DNA of 37,651 nucleotides from Acidobacteriota bacterium (GCA_020200135.1 JAIVJI010000040.1:1-37651), one strand, 5' to 3'. Positions 17,494 through 26,381 are shown, counted from the stretch's first letter. The notes: generated by a model not told the origin, from the sequence alone. Numbers and translations: made by a program.

Positions 17494-17650
17494 CCCGAGG
17501 AAGATCCGACGCCCGGCGGGAGACACCCATCCCGCTTCGAGAGCCAGGGCGGCGTCGCAAGTAAGGTCACACGCCGGCGTTCCTTTGACCGGGGCGACTC
17601 CGGCCCCCACAGCACCGAAGACCGAAAGGGCGGCCGCGAGGCTTCAAAAG

Positions 17651-20611
17651 ATGCGTCTGAAAAATATCCCCGCACTGATTCTCTCCCTCCAATTCATTCT
17701 CGCCCCGCTGGCGCCGTCGGGCGCGCGGGCGAACACGAACGCCATGAACGAGACCGTCGCCGCCGAGACCGCCGAGGATGGCGGCACGACTGTGAAGAAG
17801 GGCTTGCGGTTCCGCCTGAGTGAGGGGGCGGAGCAGGCGGAAGCGGCGGGGCCGCGCGCGCCCGCGGCGCAGGCCACGAAGCTGTCGGAGGCCGAGACGG
17901 CGCGCGTGCTGGCGCGGCTGCCGGAGTTGAAGGCCGTGGAGGGCGACCGGCAGGAGTTCTCACTGCGCGAGCGCAGCCTGCCCGCGCCGCGCGCGGGCGC
18001 GACGGTGCTCAGCCCATTCCCGGCGCCCGAGACGCGCGGGGCGCCGGACGCCGCCGCGTCGGGCGAGCTGAAGGTCGTGCGCCACTCCCCGTCGGGCGAG
18101 GTGCCGATAGCGCCGCAGGTGTCTCTGACCTTCTCGCGGCCGGTCGTGGCGGTCACGTCGCAGGAGGAGGCCGCGCGGAACGTCCCGGCGCGTCTGTCGC
18201 CGCAGCCGGCGGGTCGCTGGCGCTGGCTGGGGACGAAGACGCTCATCTTCGACCCGGCCGAGGGGCGTCTGCCGATCGCGACCGAGTTCGAGGTCAGCGT
18301 CCCGTCGGGCGCGGGCGCGTCGAAGCCGCTGACGTGGAAGTTCGCCACGCCCGCGCCCAAGCTGGTGGCGAAGTACCCGGAGGCCGTCAACACGCGGCGC
18401 GACGCGGTCATCTTCATGGAGTTCGACCAGAAGATAGACCCCGGCGCGGTGCTGCGGACTCTGAAGTTGACGGCCGGCGCGTCGGCGCCCGGCGTCAGGC
18501 TGGCGACGGGTGATGAGATCGCGGCCGACGTAAACGTGAGCCGGCTCGTGAAGGCCGCGACCGCCGGGCGCTGGCTCGCCGTGCGCGCCCTGGGCGCCGC
18601 GGGCGCGACGCGCGAGGCGCTGCCGGCCGACTCGCCAGTCACGGTCACCGTGGGAGCGGGCACGCCCTCGGCCGAGGGGCCGCGCAGGACGACCGCCGCG
18701 CAGAGCTTCTCGTTCCGCACCTACGGGCCTTTCCGCGTGACGTCGCACGCCTGCGGCTGGAGCAAAAGCTGCTCGCCCTTCGACCAGTGGATCATACAGG
18801 TCAGCAACCCCATCGACCTCGAAGCCTTCGACTCGTCGAAGGTGAAGGTCGAGCCGGCGGTGCCGGGCCTCAGCGTCAACGCCTACGGCACGACCATCTA
18901 CATCCACGGCTCGAAGCGCGGCCGCACCGTCTACAGGGTGACGCTCGACGCGTCGGTGCGCGACCAGTTCGGGCAGACGCTCGGCGCGCCCGCCACGTTC
19001 AGCTTCAGCGTCGGCCCCGCGCCGCCGAGCCTGATGTCGGCGGGCGGCAACTTCGTCGTGCTCGACCCGGCCGGCGGCCCGCACCTCTCGGTCTACAGCG
19101 TCAACCACTCGGCGCTCAAGGTGAGCCTCTACGCGGTCGAGCCGAAGGACTACGAGGCTTACGTCGCGCACATGCGCACCATCAGCGGCTACTACGACGA
19201 GAAGCGGCAGGCGCCCGCGGGCCCGCCGGGCACGCTCGTCTCGTCGAAGACGGTCGCGGTCAAGGGTCAGGCCGACGAGATGACCGAGACGCGGCTCGAC
19301 CTGTCGGACGCGCTCAAGGGCGGGCGCGGCAACGTCTTCGCCGTCGTCGAGCCGGCGGCGCGCCCGGTCGCGACGAAGACGCGCGGGGCCGAGCGCGAGG
19401 TGCTGCGGACGTGGGTGCAGTTGACCGGCATCGGGCTCGACGCCTTCGTCGACCGCGAGGAGCTGGTCGGCTGGGCGACCGCGCTCGCCGACGGCCGCCC
19501 GCTCGAAGGCGTCGAGCTGACGCTGCTGCCTTCGGGGCAGCGCGCCGCGAGCGGGCCGGACGGGCTGGCGCGGCTCGCGCTCCCCGCGAAGGCGGGCGCG
19601 CTGACCGGGATGCTGCTGGCGCGGCGCGGCGACGAGACGGCCTTCCTGCCCGAGCTGAGCGACTGGTGGTACGGCTCTTCGAGCTGGGCGCGGCGCGAGG
19701 AGTCGGACGCGCTGCGCTGGTACGTCTTCGACGACCGGAAGATGTACCGGCCGGGCGAGGAGGTGAGCCTGAAGGGCTGGCTCCGCCGCGTCGGCAGTGG
19801 CAAGCGCGGCGACGTGGGGCCGCTCGCGGGCGGGGCGGCGTCGGTCACGTACACCCTGCGCGACTCGCGCGGCAACGAGGTGCTGAAGGGCGCGGCGCCG
19901 CTCAACGCGCTCGGCGGCTTCGACACGAAATTAAAGCTCCCGCCGACGATGAACCTCGGCGGCGCTCACCTGCAGTTTCAGGCGGAGGGCGCGCAGGTGC
20001 TCGCGGGGAACCGGCAGCACCAGCACGCGATACAGGTGCAGGAGTTCCGCCGCCCCGAGTTCGAGGTCAGCGCGAAGGCGGGCGAGGGGCCGCACTTCGT
20101 CGGCGGCCACGCGCAGGCGACCGTCAGCGCGAGCTACTTCGCCGGCGGCGGCCTGCCCGACTCCGAGGTCAACTGGCGCGTGAGCGCCACGCAGACCAGC
20201 TTCACCCCGCCCAACCGCGGCGACTACACCTTCGGCCGCTGGACGGCGTGGTGGGAGACTTCTTCGGCCGGCGGCGCCAGCGAGAACGCGCAGGCCTTCA
20301 AGGGGCGCACGGACGCGGCGGGCAAGCACACGCTCCGCATCGACTTCGACTCGGTCGACCCGCCGCAGCCGACCTCGGTCAGCGCGCAGGCCTCGGTGAC
20401 GGACGTGAACCGGCAGACGTGGACTTCCAACACGACACTCCTCGTCCCGCCGGGCGCGAGGTGCGGATGCGCGCGGCGCTGCTCGAATGGAAGCAGACGC
20501 GCGGGCGCTGGTCGCAGGTCGAGGGGCAGGCCGAGGAGTGCGTCGTCAGGTCGGCGGCGGACGCGGTCAAGTGTACGTTCCGCCCGAAGGCGGGCGGGGT
20601 CTACCGCGTGA
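17651..20611 (+). CDS. Alpha-2-macroglobulin family protein, N-terminal part (interrupted by frameshift near 20455)
   Basis: Bacterial alpha-2-macroglobulins are envelope proteins thought to trap proteases. From ATG 17651 the protein opens with a Sec signal peptide (MRLKNIPALILSLQFILAPL, cleavage near ARA). It continues through an N-terminal region and several macroglobulin-type beta domains, including SGELKVVRHSPSGEVPIAP and YVFDDRKMYRPGEEVSLKGW, as in YfhM-type proteins. Authentic sequence ends near WTSNTTLLVPPG (about 20455); the last ~50 codons of this frame are Arg/Ser-rich nonsense. The protein continues in another frame (next entry). Homologous frame content AGREVRM resumes directly after the break, so a short out-of-frame deletion is more likely than a single-base error. 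Longer open frames starting upstream (TTG 17465) lack a signal peptide at their start and are not preferred. Confidence 0.85.
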   Translation: MRLKNIPALILSLQFILAPLAPSGARANTNAMNETVAAETAEDGGTTVKKGLRFRLSEGAEQAEAAGPRAPAAQATKLSEAETARVLARLPELKAVEGDRQEFSLRERSLPAPRAGATVLSPFPAPETRGAPDAAASGELKVVRHSPSGEVPIAPQVSLTFSRPVVAVTSQEEAARNVPARLSPQPAGRWRWLGTKTLIFDPAEGRLPIATEFEVSVPSGAGASKPLTWKFATPAPKLVAKYPEAVNTRRDAVIFMEFDQKIDPGAVLRTLKLTAGASAPGVRLATGDEIAADVNVSRLVKAATAGRWLAVRALGAAGATREALPADSPVTVTVGAGTPSAEGPRRTTAAQSFSFRTYGPFRVTSHACGWSKSCSPFDQWIIQVSNPIDLEAFDSSKVKVEPAVPGLSVNAYGTTIYIHGSKRGRTVYRVTLDASVRDQFGQTLGAPATFSFSVGPAPPSLMSAGGNFVVLDPAGGPHLSVYSVNHSALKVSLYAVEPKDYEAYVAHMRTISGYYDEKRQAPAGPPGTLVSSKTVAVKGQADEMTETRLDLSDALKGGRGNVFAVVEPAARPVATKTRGAEREVLRTWVQLTGIGLDAFVDREELVGWATALADGRPLEGVELTLLPSGQRAASGPDGLARLALPAKAGALTGMLLARRGDETAFLPELSDWWYGSSSWARREESDALRWYVFDDRKMYRPGEEVSLKGWLRRVGSGKRGDVGPLAGGAASVTYTLRDSRGNEVLKGAAPLNALGGFDTKLKLPPTMNLGGAHLQFQAEGAQVLAGNRQHQHAIQVQEFRRPEFEVSAKAGEGPHFVGGHAQATVSASYFAGGGLPDSEVNWRVSATQTSFTPPNRGDYTFGRWTAWWETSSAGGASENAQAFKGRTDAAGKHTLRIDFDSVDPPQPTSVSAQASVTDVNRQTWTSNTTLLVPPGARCGCARRCSNGSRRAGAGRRSRGRPRSASSGRRRTRSSVRSARRRAGSTA

Positions 20612-23600
20612 CCGCGCGCGTCTACGACGACCGCGAGCGGCCCAACGAGAGCGAGCTGACGCTGTGGGTCGCGGGCGGGAAGACGCCGCCGCGCCGCGAC
20701 CTCTCGCAGGAGAAGGTCGAGCTGATACCGGACCGCAAGGAGTACCGCGCGGGCGACACGGCCGAGATACTCGTGCAGGCGCCCTTCTACCCGGCCGAGG
20801 CGCTCCTGACGCTGCGCCGCTCGGGGCTCGTCCGCACCGAGCGCTTCCGCATGAACGAGCCGTCGCACACCGTCCGCTTCAAGGTCGAGGAGGGCTTCAC
20901 GCCGAACGTCTACGTGCAGGTCGACCTCGTCGGCGCGTCGGCGCGCACGAACGAGAAGGGCGAGGAGGACCCGAAGCTGCCGAAGCGCCCGGCCTACGCG
21001 GCGGGGCAGTTGAACCTGACGGTGCCGCCGCTCGCGCGCCAGCTCCAGGTCACGGCGACGCCGCGCGACAAGGCTTTGGAGCCGGGCGGCGAGACGACCG
21101 TCGCGGTCGAGGTGCGCGACGCCGCCGGCCGTCCCGTCCAGGGCGGGGAAGTCGCGGTCGTCGTGGTGGACGAGTCGGTGCTGGCGCTCACGGGCTACAA
21201 GCTCGAAGACCCGCTCGCGGTCTTCTACGCGATGCGCGGCGAGGACGTGACGGACTTCCACCTACGCAAGGACGTGCAGCTCGCCGACCCCGGCCAGCTC
21301 ACCATCTTGCAGAGCGGCGCGGTCGGCGGCGCGGGCGGCGGCGCGCGCGCGTCGGCCGAGACCGTCACCGTCGCGCAGTCGGACGAGGCGCCGCCGCCAC
21401 CGCCGTCGGCCTCGCCCGCGCGGGCCGCACGCGGCATGAAGGGCGTCGTCAACGACTTCAAGGTTGATAACCTGCAATCGCTCGACCCAGGGCAGCCGGC
21501 CATCCGGGTGCGCGAGAACTTTAACGCGCTCGCCGTCTTCGCCCCCGCGGTGCCGACCGACGCGCGCGGCCGCGCCGAGGTGAAGGTAAAAGTCCCCGAC
21601 AACCTGACGCGCTACCGCGTGATGGCCGTCTCGGTCGCGGGCGGCAGGCAGTTCGGCTCCGGCGAGTCTTCCGTCACGGCGCGGCAGCCCGTGATGGCTC
21701 GCCCGTCGGCGCCGCGCTTCCTCAACTTCGGCGACCGCTTCGAGCTGCCCGTCGTCGTGCAGAACCAGACCGACAGCGCGGCCGTGGTCGATGTCGCCGT
21801 GCGCGCCACGGGCGCCGAGTTCACCGACGGGCAGGGGCGCCGCGTCACCGTGCCAGCGAACGACCGCGTCGAGGTGCGCTTCCCCACGTCGGCCTCCTCG
21901 GCCGGGACGGCGCGCTTCCAGGTCGGCGCCGTCTCGGGCCGCTTCGCCGACGCGGCGCAGCTCGAGCTTCCCGTCTACACGCCCGCGACGACCGAGGCGT
22001 TCGCCACCTACGGCGAGATTGACCGGGGCGGCGCCGTCGTCCAGCCGGTCAAGGCCCCGGCGGACGTCTTCAAGCAGTTCGGCGGGCTCGAAGTCCAGAC
22101 CTCCTCGACGCAGTTGCAGGCGCTCACCGACGCCGTGCTCTACCTCGTCGCGTACCCTTACGAGTGCTCCGAGCAGTTGGCGTCGCGCGTGCTCGCCGTC
22201 GCCGCGCTGCGCGACGTGCTCACGGCCTTCAAGGCGAAGGACCTGCCCGGCCCCGAGGCGATGAAGGCGGCGGTCGCGCGCGACATCAAGCGGCTCGAAG
22301 GGTTGCAGAACCCGGACGGCGGCTTCGCCTTCTGGCGGCGCGGCGACCCCTCGTGGCCCTACGTCAGCATCCACGTCGCGCACGCGCTCACGCGCGCGAA
22401 GGAGAAGGGCTACGACGTGCCGCCGTCCATGCTCGACCGCTCGAAGTCGTACCTGCGCGCGATAGAGTCGCACATCCCGCGCCGCTACGGCCGCGACGCG
22501 CGCAACACGCTCATCGCCTACGCGCTCTACACGCGCGCGCGCATGGGCGACCGCGACGCCGAGCGCGCGCGCCGGCTCATCGCGACCGAGGGGCTGGAGA
22601 AGCTCCAGCTCGAAGCGACGGGGTGGCTGCTGCCGGTGCTGTCGGGCGACAGGGCTTCGGGGGCGGAGGTCGCGGCCGTCCGGCGGCTGCTCTCGAACCG
22701 CGCCGAGGAGACGGCCGGGACGGCGCACTTTACGACCTCTTACGCGGACGACGACTACCTGCTGCTGCGCTCCGACCGGCGCGCCGACGGCGTCATCCTC
22801 GAAGCGCTCATCGCCGACCAGCCCGAGAACGACCTCATCCCGAAGGTCGCGCGCGGGCTGCTCGCGCACCGCAAGAAGGGGCACTGGGGGAACACGCAGG
22901 AGAACGCCTTCGTGCTGCTCGCGCTCGACCTCTACTTCCGCACCTACGAGAAGACGACGCCCGACTTCGTCGCGCGCGCGTGGCTCGGCGACGCCTACGC
23001 GGGCGAACAGCAGTTCCGGGGGCGCTCGACCGACCGCCAGCAGTTCGACGTGCCGATGCGCTACCTCGCCGAGAAGGGCGCGGGGCGTGAGCAGAACCTC
23101 GTCATCCAGAAGGAGGGCGCGGGCCGGCTCTACTACCGCGTCGGGATGAGCTACGCGCCGACCAACCTGAAGCTCGCGGCGGCCGACTACGGCTTCGCGG
23201 TCGAGCGTGTGTACGAGGCCGTGGACGACCCCGCCGACGTGCGGCGCGACGCCGACGGGACGTGGCGCGTCAAGGCCGGGGCGAAGGTGCGCGTGAAGCT
23301 GACGCTGGTCGCGCCGTCGCGCCGCTATCACGTCGCGCTGGTTGACCCTCTGCCGGCGGGGATGGAAGCCCTGAACCCGGCGCTCGCCGTCACGGGGAGC
23401 ATCCCCGAGGAGAAGGGGGAGGAGCAGCCGAGCTACGGCTGGTGGTGGTGGCGCCCGTGGTTCGAGCACCAGAACCTGCGCGACGACCGGGCGGAGGCGT
23501 TCACCTCGCTCATGTGGGAGGGGGTCTACACCTACACCTACGTCGCGCGCGCGACGACGCCCGGCGCCTTCGTCGTCCCGCCGCCGAAGGCCGAGGAGAT

Positions 23601-23655
23601 GTACGCCCCCGAGACCTTCGGGCGCGGGCAGAGCGACCGCTTCGTCGTCGAATAG
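20467..23655 (+). CDS. Alpha-2-macroglobulin family protein, C-terminal part with thioester domain
   Basis: This is the continuation of the preceding gene after the frameshift; true homology begins at about 20457, and the first ATG in frame is 20467. It carries further macroglobulin domains (LIPDRKEYRAGDTAEILVQ), an Ala/Gly/Pro-rich insert (about 21310-21440), and an alpha-2-macroglobulin segment RFLNFGDRFELPVVVQNQTD. The thioester domain contains YECSEQLASR, where TGC at 22165 and CAG at 22174 encode the Cys and Gln that form the reactive thioester (CxEQ). NPDGGFAFWRRGDPSWPYVS follows as in the helical thioester domain, and the C-terminal receptor-type domain ends at FVVE. No pbpC-like gene, often found beside these genes, is nearby. 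As it stands the thioester half lacks its own signal peptide and would not be exported unless the reading frame is restored. Confidence 0.85.
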   Translation: MRAALLEWKQTRGRWSQVEGQAEECVVRSAADAVKCTFRPKAGGVYRVTARVYDDRERPNESELTLWVAGGKTPPRRDLSQEKVELIPDRKEYRAGDTAEILVQAPFYPAEALLTLRRSGLVRTERFRMNEPSHTVRFKVEEGFTPNVYVQVDLVGASARTNEKGEEDPKLPKRPAYAAGQLNLTVPPLARQLQVTATPRDKALEPGGETTVAVEVRDAAGRPVQGGEVAVVVVDESVLALTGYKLEDPLAVFYAMRGEDVTDFHLRKDVQLADPGQLTILQSGAVGGAGGGARASAETVTVAQSDEAPPPPPSASPARAARGMKGVVNDFKVDNLQSLDPGQPAIRVRENFNALAVFAPAVPTDARGRAEVKVKVPDNLTRYRVMAVSVAGGRQFGSGESSVTARQPVMARPSAPRFLNFGDRFELPVVVQNQTDSAAVVDVAVRATGAEFTDGQGRRVTVPANDRVEVRFPTSASSAGTARFQVGAVSGRFADAAQLELPVYTPATTEAFATYGEIDRGGAVVQPVKAPADVFKQFGGLEVQTSSTQLQALTDAVLYLVAYPYECSEQLASRVLAVAALRDVLTAFKAKDLPGPEAMKAAVARDIKRLEGLQNPDGGFAFWRRGDPSWPYVSIHVAHALTRAKEKGYDVPPSMLDRSKSYLRAIESHIPRRYGRDARNTLIAYALYTRARMGDRDAERARRLIATEGLEKLQLEATGWLLPVLSGDRASGAEVAAVRRLLSNRAEETAGTAHFTTSYADDDYLLLRSDRRADGVILEALIADQPENDLIPKVARGLLAHRKKGHWGNTQENAFVLLALDLYFRTYEKTTPDFVARAWLGDAYAGEQQFRGRSTDRQQFDVPMRYLAEKGAGREQNLVIQKEGAGRLYYRVGMSYAPTNLKLAAADYGFAVERVYEAVDDPADVRRDADGTWRVKAGAKVRVKLTLVAPSRRYHVALVDPLPAGMEALNPALAVTGSIPEEKGEEQPSYGWWWWRPWFEHQNLRDDRAEAFTSLMWEGVYTYTYVARATTPGAFVVPPPKAEEMYAPETFGRGQSDRFVVE

Positions 23656-23682
23656 GTCGGCGCTTCAAAGCGCCTTAAATGA

Positions 23683-23720
23683 AAAGGGCCGGGCAGTCTC
23701 AAATGACTGCCCGGCCCTTT
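23683..23720. terminator. Bidirectional terminator between convergent genes
   Basis: A 15-bp perfect inverted repeat (AAAGGGCCGGGCAGT at 23683-23697 with its complement at 23706-23720) has an 8-base loop. A/T runs flank both sides. It lies between the plus-strand alpha-2-macroglobulin gene and the minus-strand BON gene. Confidence 0.85.
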
Positions 23721-23741
23721 CCGTGTTCGCCCCTACGCGCT

Positions 23742-24311
23742 TTAGCGGGCGCGCTCGCTCTCGGCGCGGAGGTTGTTCGTCACCGAGAAGACGCCGGGGA
23801 TAGAGTTGACCAGCGCGTTCGCCAGCCGGCGGTCGCCCTCGTTGGCGACGACGCCTTCGAGCGTCAGGTGGCCGCGCGCGACCACGATGTGAATCGACGG
23901 GTCGGTGCCGCGGCCGTAGCGGAACAGCGGGCTGTTCCGGCCGAAGAGCGTGCGGTAGGCGCTCACGCGAACACGGTCGTCGAACGACGAGAGCGGCAGC
24001 ACCTCGATGTTGTTGACGACGCGCTCGACGCCGGCGAGCTTGCTCACGCGGCGCTCGGCGCCCTCGCGGGTCGAGGGCCGGACGACCTGGCCCGAGAGCG
24101 TGACGGTCGAGCCGTCAATCTCGTAGGCGAGGTTGTCGAAGACGCCGTACCACGGGAGCGTCACCAGCTCCTTGCGCACCTTCTCCGCAAGTTGCCCGAA
24201 GGCGGCGCGCCCGCCCGCCTGCTCGGCGGGTGCGGCCACCGCGAACGACGACGCCAGAACGGCCACCGCGAGGACGGCCGCGACTCTTTTCAAAATGCCT
24301 TTCATCTTCAT
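23742..24311 (-). CDS. Secreted protein with two BON domains
   Basis: BON domains are small ~60-residue modules that bind phospholipid or envelope components, as in OsmY. From ATG 24311 (MKMKGILKRV) the protein opens with a signal peptide ending near FAVAAPA. The first BON domain contains YEIDGSTVTLSGQVVRPS and AGVERVVNNIEVLP. The second contains HIVVARGHLTLEGVVANEGD and PGVFSVTNNLRAES. This is the usual V-x-L-x-G-x-V...V-x-N-x-(I/L) pattern. AGGGG lies four bases upstream of this ATG, which favours it over a more upstream start at 24344 that would precede the signal peptide with charged residues; ATG 24305 is also possible. It probably works in the periplasm in envelope maintenance or stress. 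Confidence 0.88.
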   Translation of the reverse strand: MKMKGILKRVAAVLAVAVLASSFAVAAPAEQAGGRAAFGQLAEKVRKELVTLPWYGVFDNLAYEIDGSTVTLSGQVVRPSTREGAERRVSKLAGVERVVNNIEVLPLSSFDDRVRVSAYRTLFGRNSPLFRYGRGTDPSIHIVVARGHLTLEGVVANEGDRRLANALVNSIPGVFSVTNNLRAESERAR

Positions 24312-24504
24312 TTCACCCCTTATATTTTTCACTCGATTAATCACGAACTTAGATGTCTCCGACCCCTTCCAAGTTGTAACCCCGGCGCCCCGCGCGCGGG
24401 CGTGAACCCTCGCTTTTCCCCCGCAAACTCGCGGGTTTGCGCGGCCGCCGCCGGGGTGATAGACAGGTTAACTCGCCGGGATTTTTTCGGGACAGGCGGC
24501 CGGT

Positions 24505-25455
24505 ATGCTCCGCCGCGCTCGCCGCAAAATCTTCTTCGACGCGAGGGGCATTTCCCGCTTGGGCACACCGGAAAACAGCCAGGCCACGGCCGCCGGCGAA
24601 ACTGTCCCGGCGGGGCGCGGCTCGTCGTTCGCCGCGCTGCGCCACCGAGACTTCCGACTGATGTGGCTGGGCCAGTTCTTCTCGCTGACGGGCTCGCAGA
24701 TGCAGCTCGTCACCATCAACTGGCACGTCTACATCCTGACGCGCCCGCACGGCGAGGCGGCGGCCGCCGCCGCGCTCGGGCTGGTCGGACTCGTGAGGGT
24801 GCTGCCCATCGTCGTCTGCTCGCTCGTCGGCGGGGTCGTCGCCGACGCCGCTGACCGCAAGCGGCTCATCGTCGTCACGCAGGCCGTCATGCTGCTGAGC
24901 GCGGCGGCGCTCGCGGCCTTCACCGCCTCGGGGCTCGAACAGGTCTGGCCCGTCTACGCGCTGACGGCGCTGTCGTCGGCGGCGGTCGCCTTCGACAACC
25001 CGGCGCGGCAGGCGCTGCTGCCCATCTTCGCGCGCGACGTGCTGATGGTCGGCGAGCAGGGGTACGGGTTGCTCGCGGCGGCTTCGGCCGCGGGCGCGGT
25101 CGTGACGGGGCTGCTGCTCGCGCGACGCGGCTCGCGCTGGCGGCGGCCGGGGCTGGCGGTGCTCGTCTCGGTCGCGGTCTACGGCGCGGCGACCGTCGGC
25201 TTCGGGCTCTCGCGCTCCTACCGGCTCTCGCTCCTGATGCTGGCTCTCGCGGGCGCGGCCGACACGGTGAGCACGGTCATCCGCCAGACCATCCGCCAGC
25301 TCATCACGCCCGACCGCCTGCGTGGGCGCATGACCTCGGTGAACATGATCTTCTTCATGGGCGGGCCGCAGCTCGGGGAGCTTGAGGCGGGGCTGTTGGC
25401 GGCGGCGATGGGCGCGCCCTTCTCGGTCGTGCTCCGCCACACCGAAGGGTACTGA
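24505..25455 (+). CDS. MFS_3/EntS-like exporter, probably internally deleted
   Basis: The protein resembles EntS-type major facilitator exporters. FAALRHRDFRLMWLGQFFSLTGSQMQ opens TM1, and ADAADRKRLIVVTQ is the loop between TM2 and TM3. AVAFDNPARQALLP ends the first third, and VSTVIRQTIRQLITPDRLRGRMTSVNMIFFMGGPQLGELEAG is the C-terminal signature. The usual length is ~400-420 aa, but this is 316. In family members about 100 residues separate NPARQALLP from ALLPIFARDVL; here the two meet at a single ALLP (about 25012-25023). The last membrane segment is also missing: GAPFSVV jumps to LRHTEGY. Both losses keep the frame. The protein would have about 8-9 membrane segments and is unlikely to transport. 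Substrate cannot be predicted. The start codon is uncertain, with ~40 poorly conserved residues before the first motif. Confidence 0.8.
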   Translation: MLRRARRKIFFDARGISRLGTPENSQATAAGETVPAGRGSSFAALRHRDFRLMWLGQFFSLTGSQMQLVTINWHVYILTRPHGEAAAAAALGLVGLVRVLPIVVCSLVGGVVADAADRKRLIVVTQAVMLLSAAALAAFTASGLEQVWPVYALTALSSAAVAFDNPARQALLPIFARDVLMVGEQGYGLLAAASAAGAVVTGLLLARRGSRWRRPGLAVLVSVAVYGAATVGFGLSRSYRLSLLMLALAGAADTVSTVIRQTIRQLITPDRLRGRMTSVNMIFFMGGPQLGELEAGLLAAAMGAPFSVVLRHTEGY

Positions 25456-25462
25456 GGGAAGC

Positions 25463-25566
25463 AGTAGTCAGTAGTCAGTAGAGAGTAACCAGTAGAAATG
25501 CGAAGCGGCGCGCCCGGCCTGAAGGCTAAGACGCGCCGCCCGTTTTTCTACTGGCTGCTGTCTACT
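25463..25566. repeat. Inverted heptamer-repeat element (AGTAGTC family)
   Basis: The left arm has five 7-base units (AGTAGTC, AGTAGTC, AGTAGAG, AGTAACC, AGTAGAA; 25463-25497). The right arm has three units in the opposite orientation (25546-25566). Between them GCGGCGCG (25505-25512) pairs with CGCGCCGC (25532-25539), followed by T5, a terminator-like hairpin. It sits between convergent genes. Confidence 0.7.
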
Positions 25567-25569
25567 TCC

Positions 25570-26232
25570 TCACGGCGTGGCCGGGGCGACGACGATCCTG
25601 TTGTCCACGCCGAGGACGCCTTTGACGGCGTAGGCGAGCCGCTCGGCGCGCTGCTTGACGGCGTCGGAGCTGACGGTGCCGGCGAGCCTGACGCGGCCGT
25701 TGACGACCGTCGCGTCGATGGTGGAGGCGGCGACGGCCGCGTCGGCCGCGAAGGCCGTGTCAATCTTCATTTGCAGCGTCACGTCGTCGGAAGCCGGGGG
25801 CGCGGCGGGCGCGGCCGTGGTCGGCGGGGGCGCGGCCGCCGTGGTGTCGGTCGCGGGCGGCGCCTGGATGATGACCGGCGCGGGCACGGTCTGCGGCGCC
25901 TGCTGGATGATGATGGGCGTCGGCTGAGTCAACGGCGTCTGGACGACGATGGGCGCCTGCGCGAAAGGCGTCGGCTGCGTCGCCGCCCCGGCGCGGATGT
26001 TGATGTTGGCCTCGGTGGACGAGTCGTCTCCCGAGTTCGTCAGGAAGAGGAAGACGATCGCCGTGGCCGCGATGGCCACGAGCGCCACCGTGGCGAGCAT
26101 CCCGGTCGAGTAGCCGCGCCGCTCGGGCGGCGGTGGATAACGAACCGTCTGCTGCTCGACCACCTCGCGCCGCGCCGTCGGCGTCTCGACGACGACGCGG
26201 CTCCGCTTACGTTGCTCTTCCTCGTATGACAT
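25570..26232 (-). CDS. Membrane-anchored BON-domain protein
   Basis: From ATG 26232 (MSYEEEQRKRSR) this protein has a short charged cytoplasmic N-terminus. One membrane segment follows (about residues 43-64, GMLATVALVAIAATAIVFLFL), then a long Pro/Thr/Ala/Gln-rich linker, and a single C-terminal BON domain (LQMKIDTAFAADAAVAASTI, NGRVRLAGTVSSDAV, GVLGVDNRIVV). AAGGAG lies about 12 bases upstream of this ATG, and the longer open frame before it codes for low-quality sequence, so the shorter start is preferred. It probably places the BON domain in the periplasm on a flexible tether. It shares domain type, though not close sequence, with the BON gene at 23742-24311. Confidence 0.85.
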   Translation of the reverse strand: MSYEEEQRKRSRVVVETPTARREVVEQQTVRYPPPPERRGYSTGMLATVALVAIAATAIVFLFLTNSGDDSSTEANINIRAGAATQPTPFAQAPIVVQTPLTQPTPIIIQQAPQTVPAPVIIQAPPATDTTAAAPPPTTAAPAAPPASDDVTLQMKIDTAFAADAAVAASTIDATVVNGRVRLAGTVSSDAVKQRAERLAYAVKGVLGVDNRIVVAPATP

Positions 26233-26319
26233 GAAGCTTCGGCTCCTTGATTTTTTTTCGAGGTCCTTGCGCGAGGTTAGTTTGTTGCAAGAGGCCGTGC
26301 GCTGGCAAGCGCCCGACAA

Positions 26320-26360
26320 AGGGGGAGCGTCGGAGGGCCGGCCCACCCGACGCTCCCCCT
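26320..26360 (-). terminator. Terminator hairpin downstream of the glycine-zipper gene
   Basis: AGGGGGAGCGTCGG at 26320-26333 is complemented by 26347-26360, a 14-bp stem. The loop contains the palindrome GGGCCGGCCC. On the minus strand it is followed by TTTGTC. It separates two minus-strand genes. Confidence 0.75.
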
Positions 26361-26381
26361 AAAAGTTTTGTCCCGCCCGTC

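Larger units (their letters stand above)
17105..17650. other. Gene-free boundary between the defence-like island and the GC-rich core region
   Basis: This 546-base gap holds three copies of a 9-mer, a long terminator hairpin and a possible promoter (listed separately). Its first 230 bases are AT-rich like the island, while the part after the terminator has the composition of the following genes. A 63-codon open frame at 17142-17333 is probably not a gene. The stretch 17494-17650 would be a ~150-base leader of the alpha-2-macroglobulin gene; I see no riboswitch consensus in it. Confidence 0.55.

Noticed and set aside
17494..17650. Possible riboswitch in the alpha-2-macroglobulin leader
   Set aside because: No conserved core of c-di-GMP, glycine, cobalamin or TPP riboswitches could be matched.
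18787..20450. Long open frame on the plus strand ahead of the alpha-2-macroglobulin C-terminal frame
   Set aside because: Its translation is Arg/Ala-rich nonsense, a shadow of the true N-terminal frame; only the part after ~20457 is real protein.
21262..23469. Very long minus-strand open frame opposite the thioester half of the alpha-2-macroglobulin
   Set aside because: Composition is Arg/Val/His-rich with no motif, the usual antisense shadow in GC-rich coding DNA.
25463..25566. CRISPR array
   Set aside because: Units are 7 bases and contiguous, without ~30-base spacers, and no cas gene is present.
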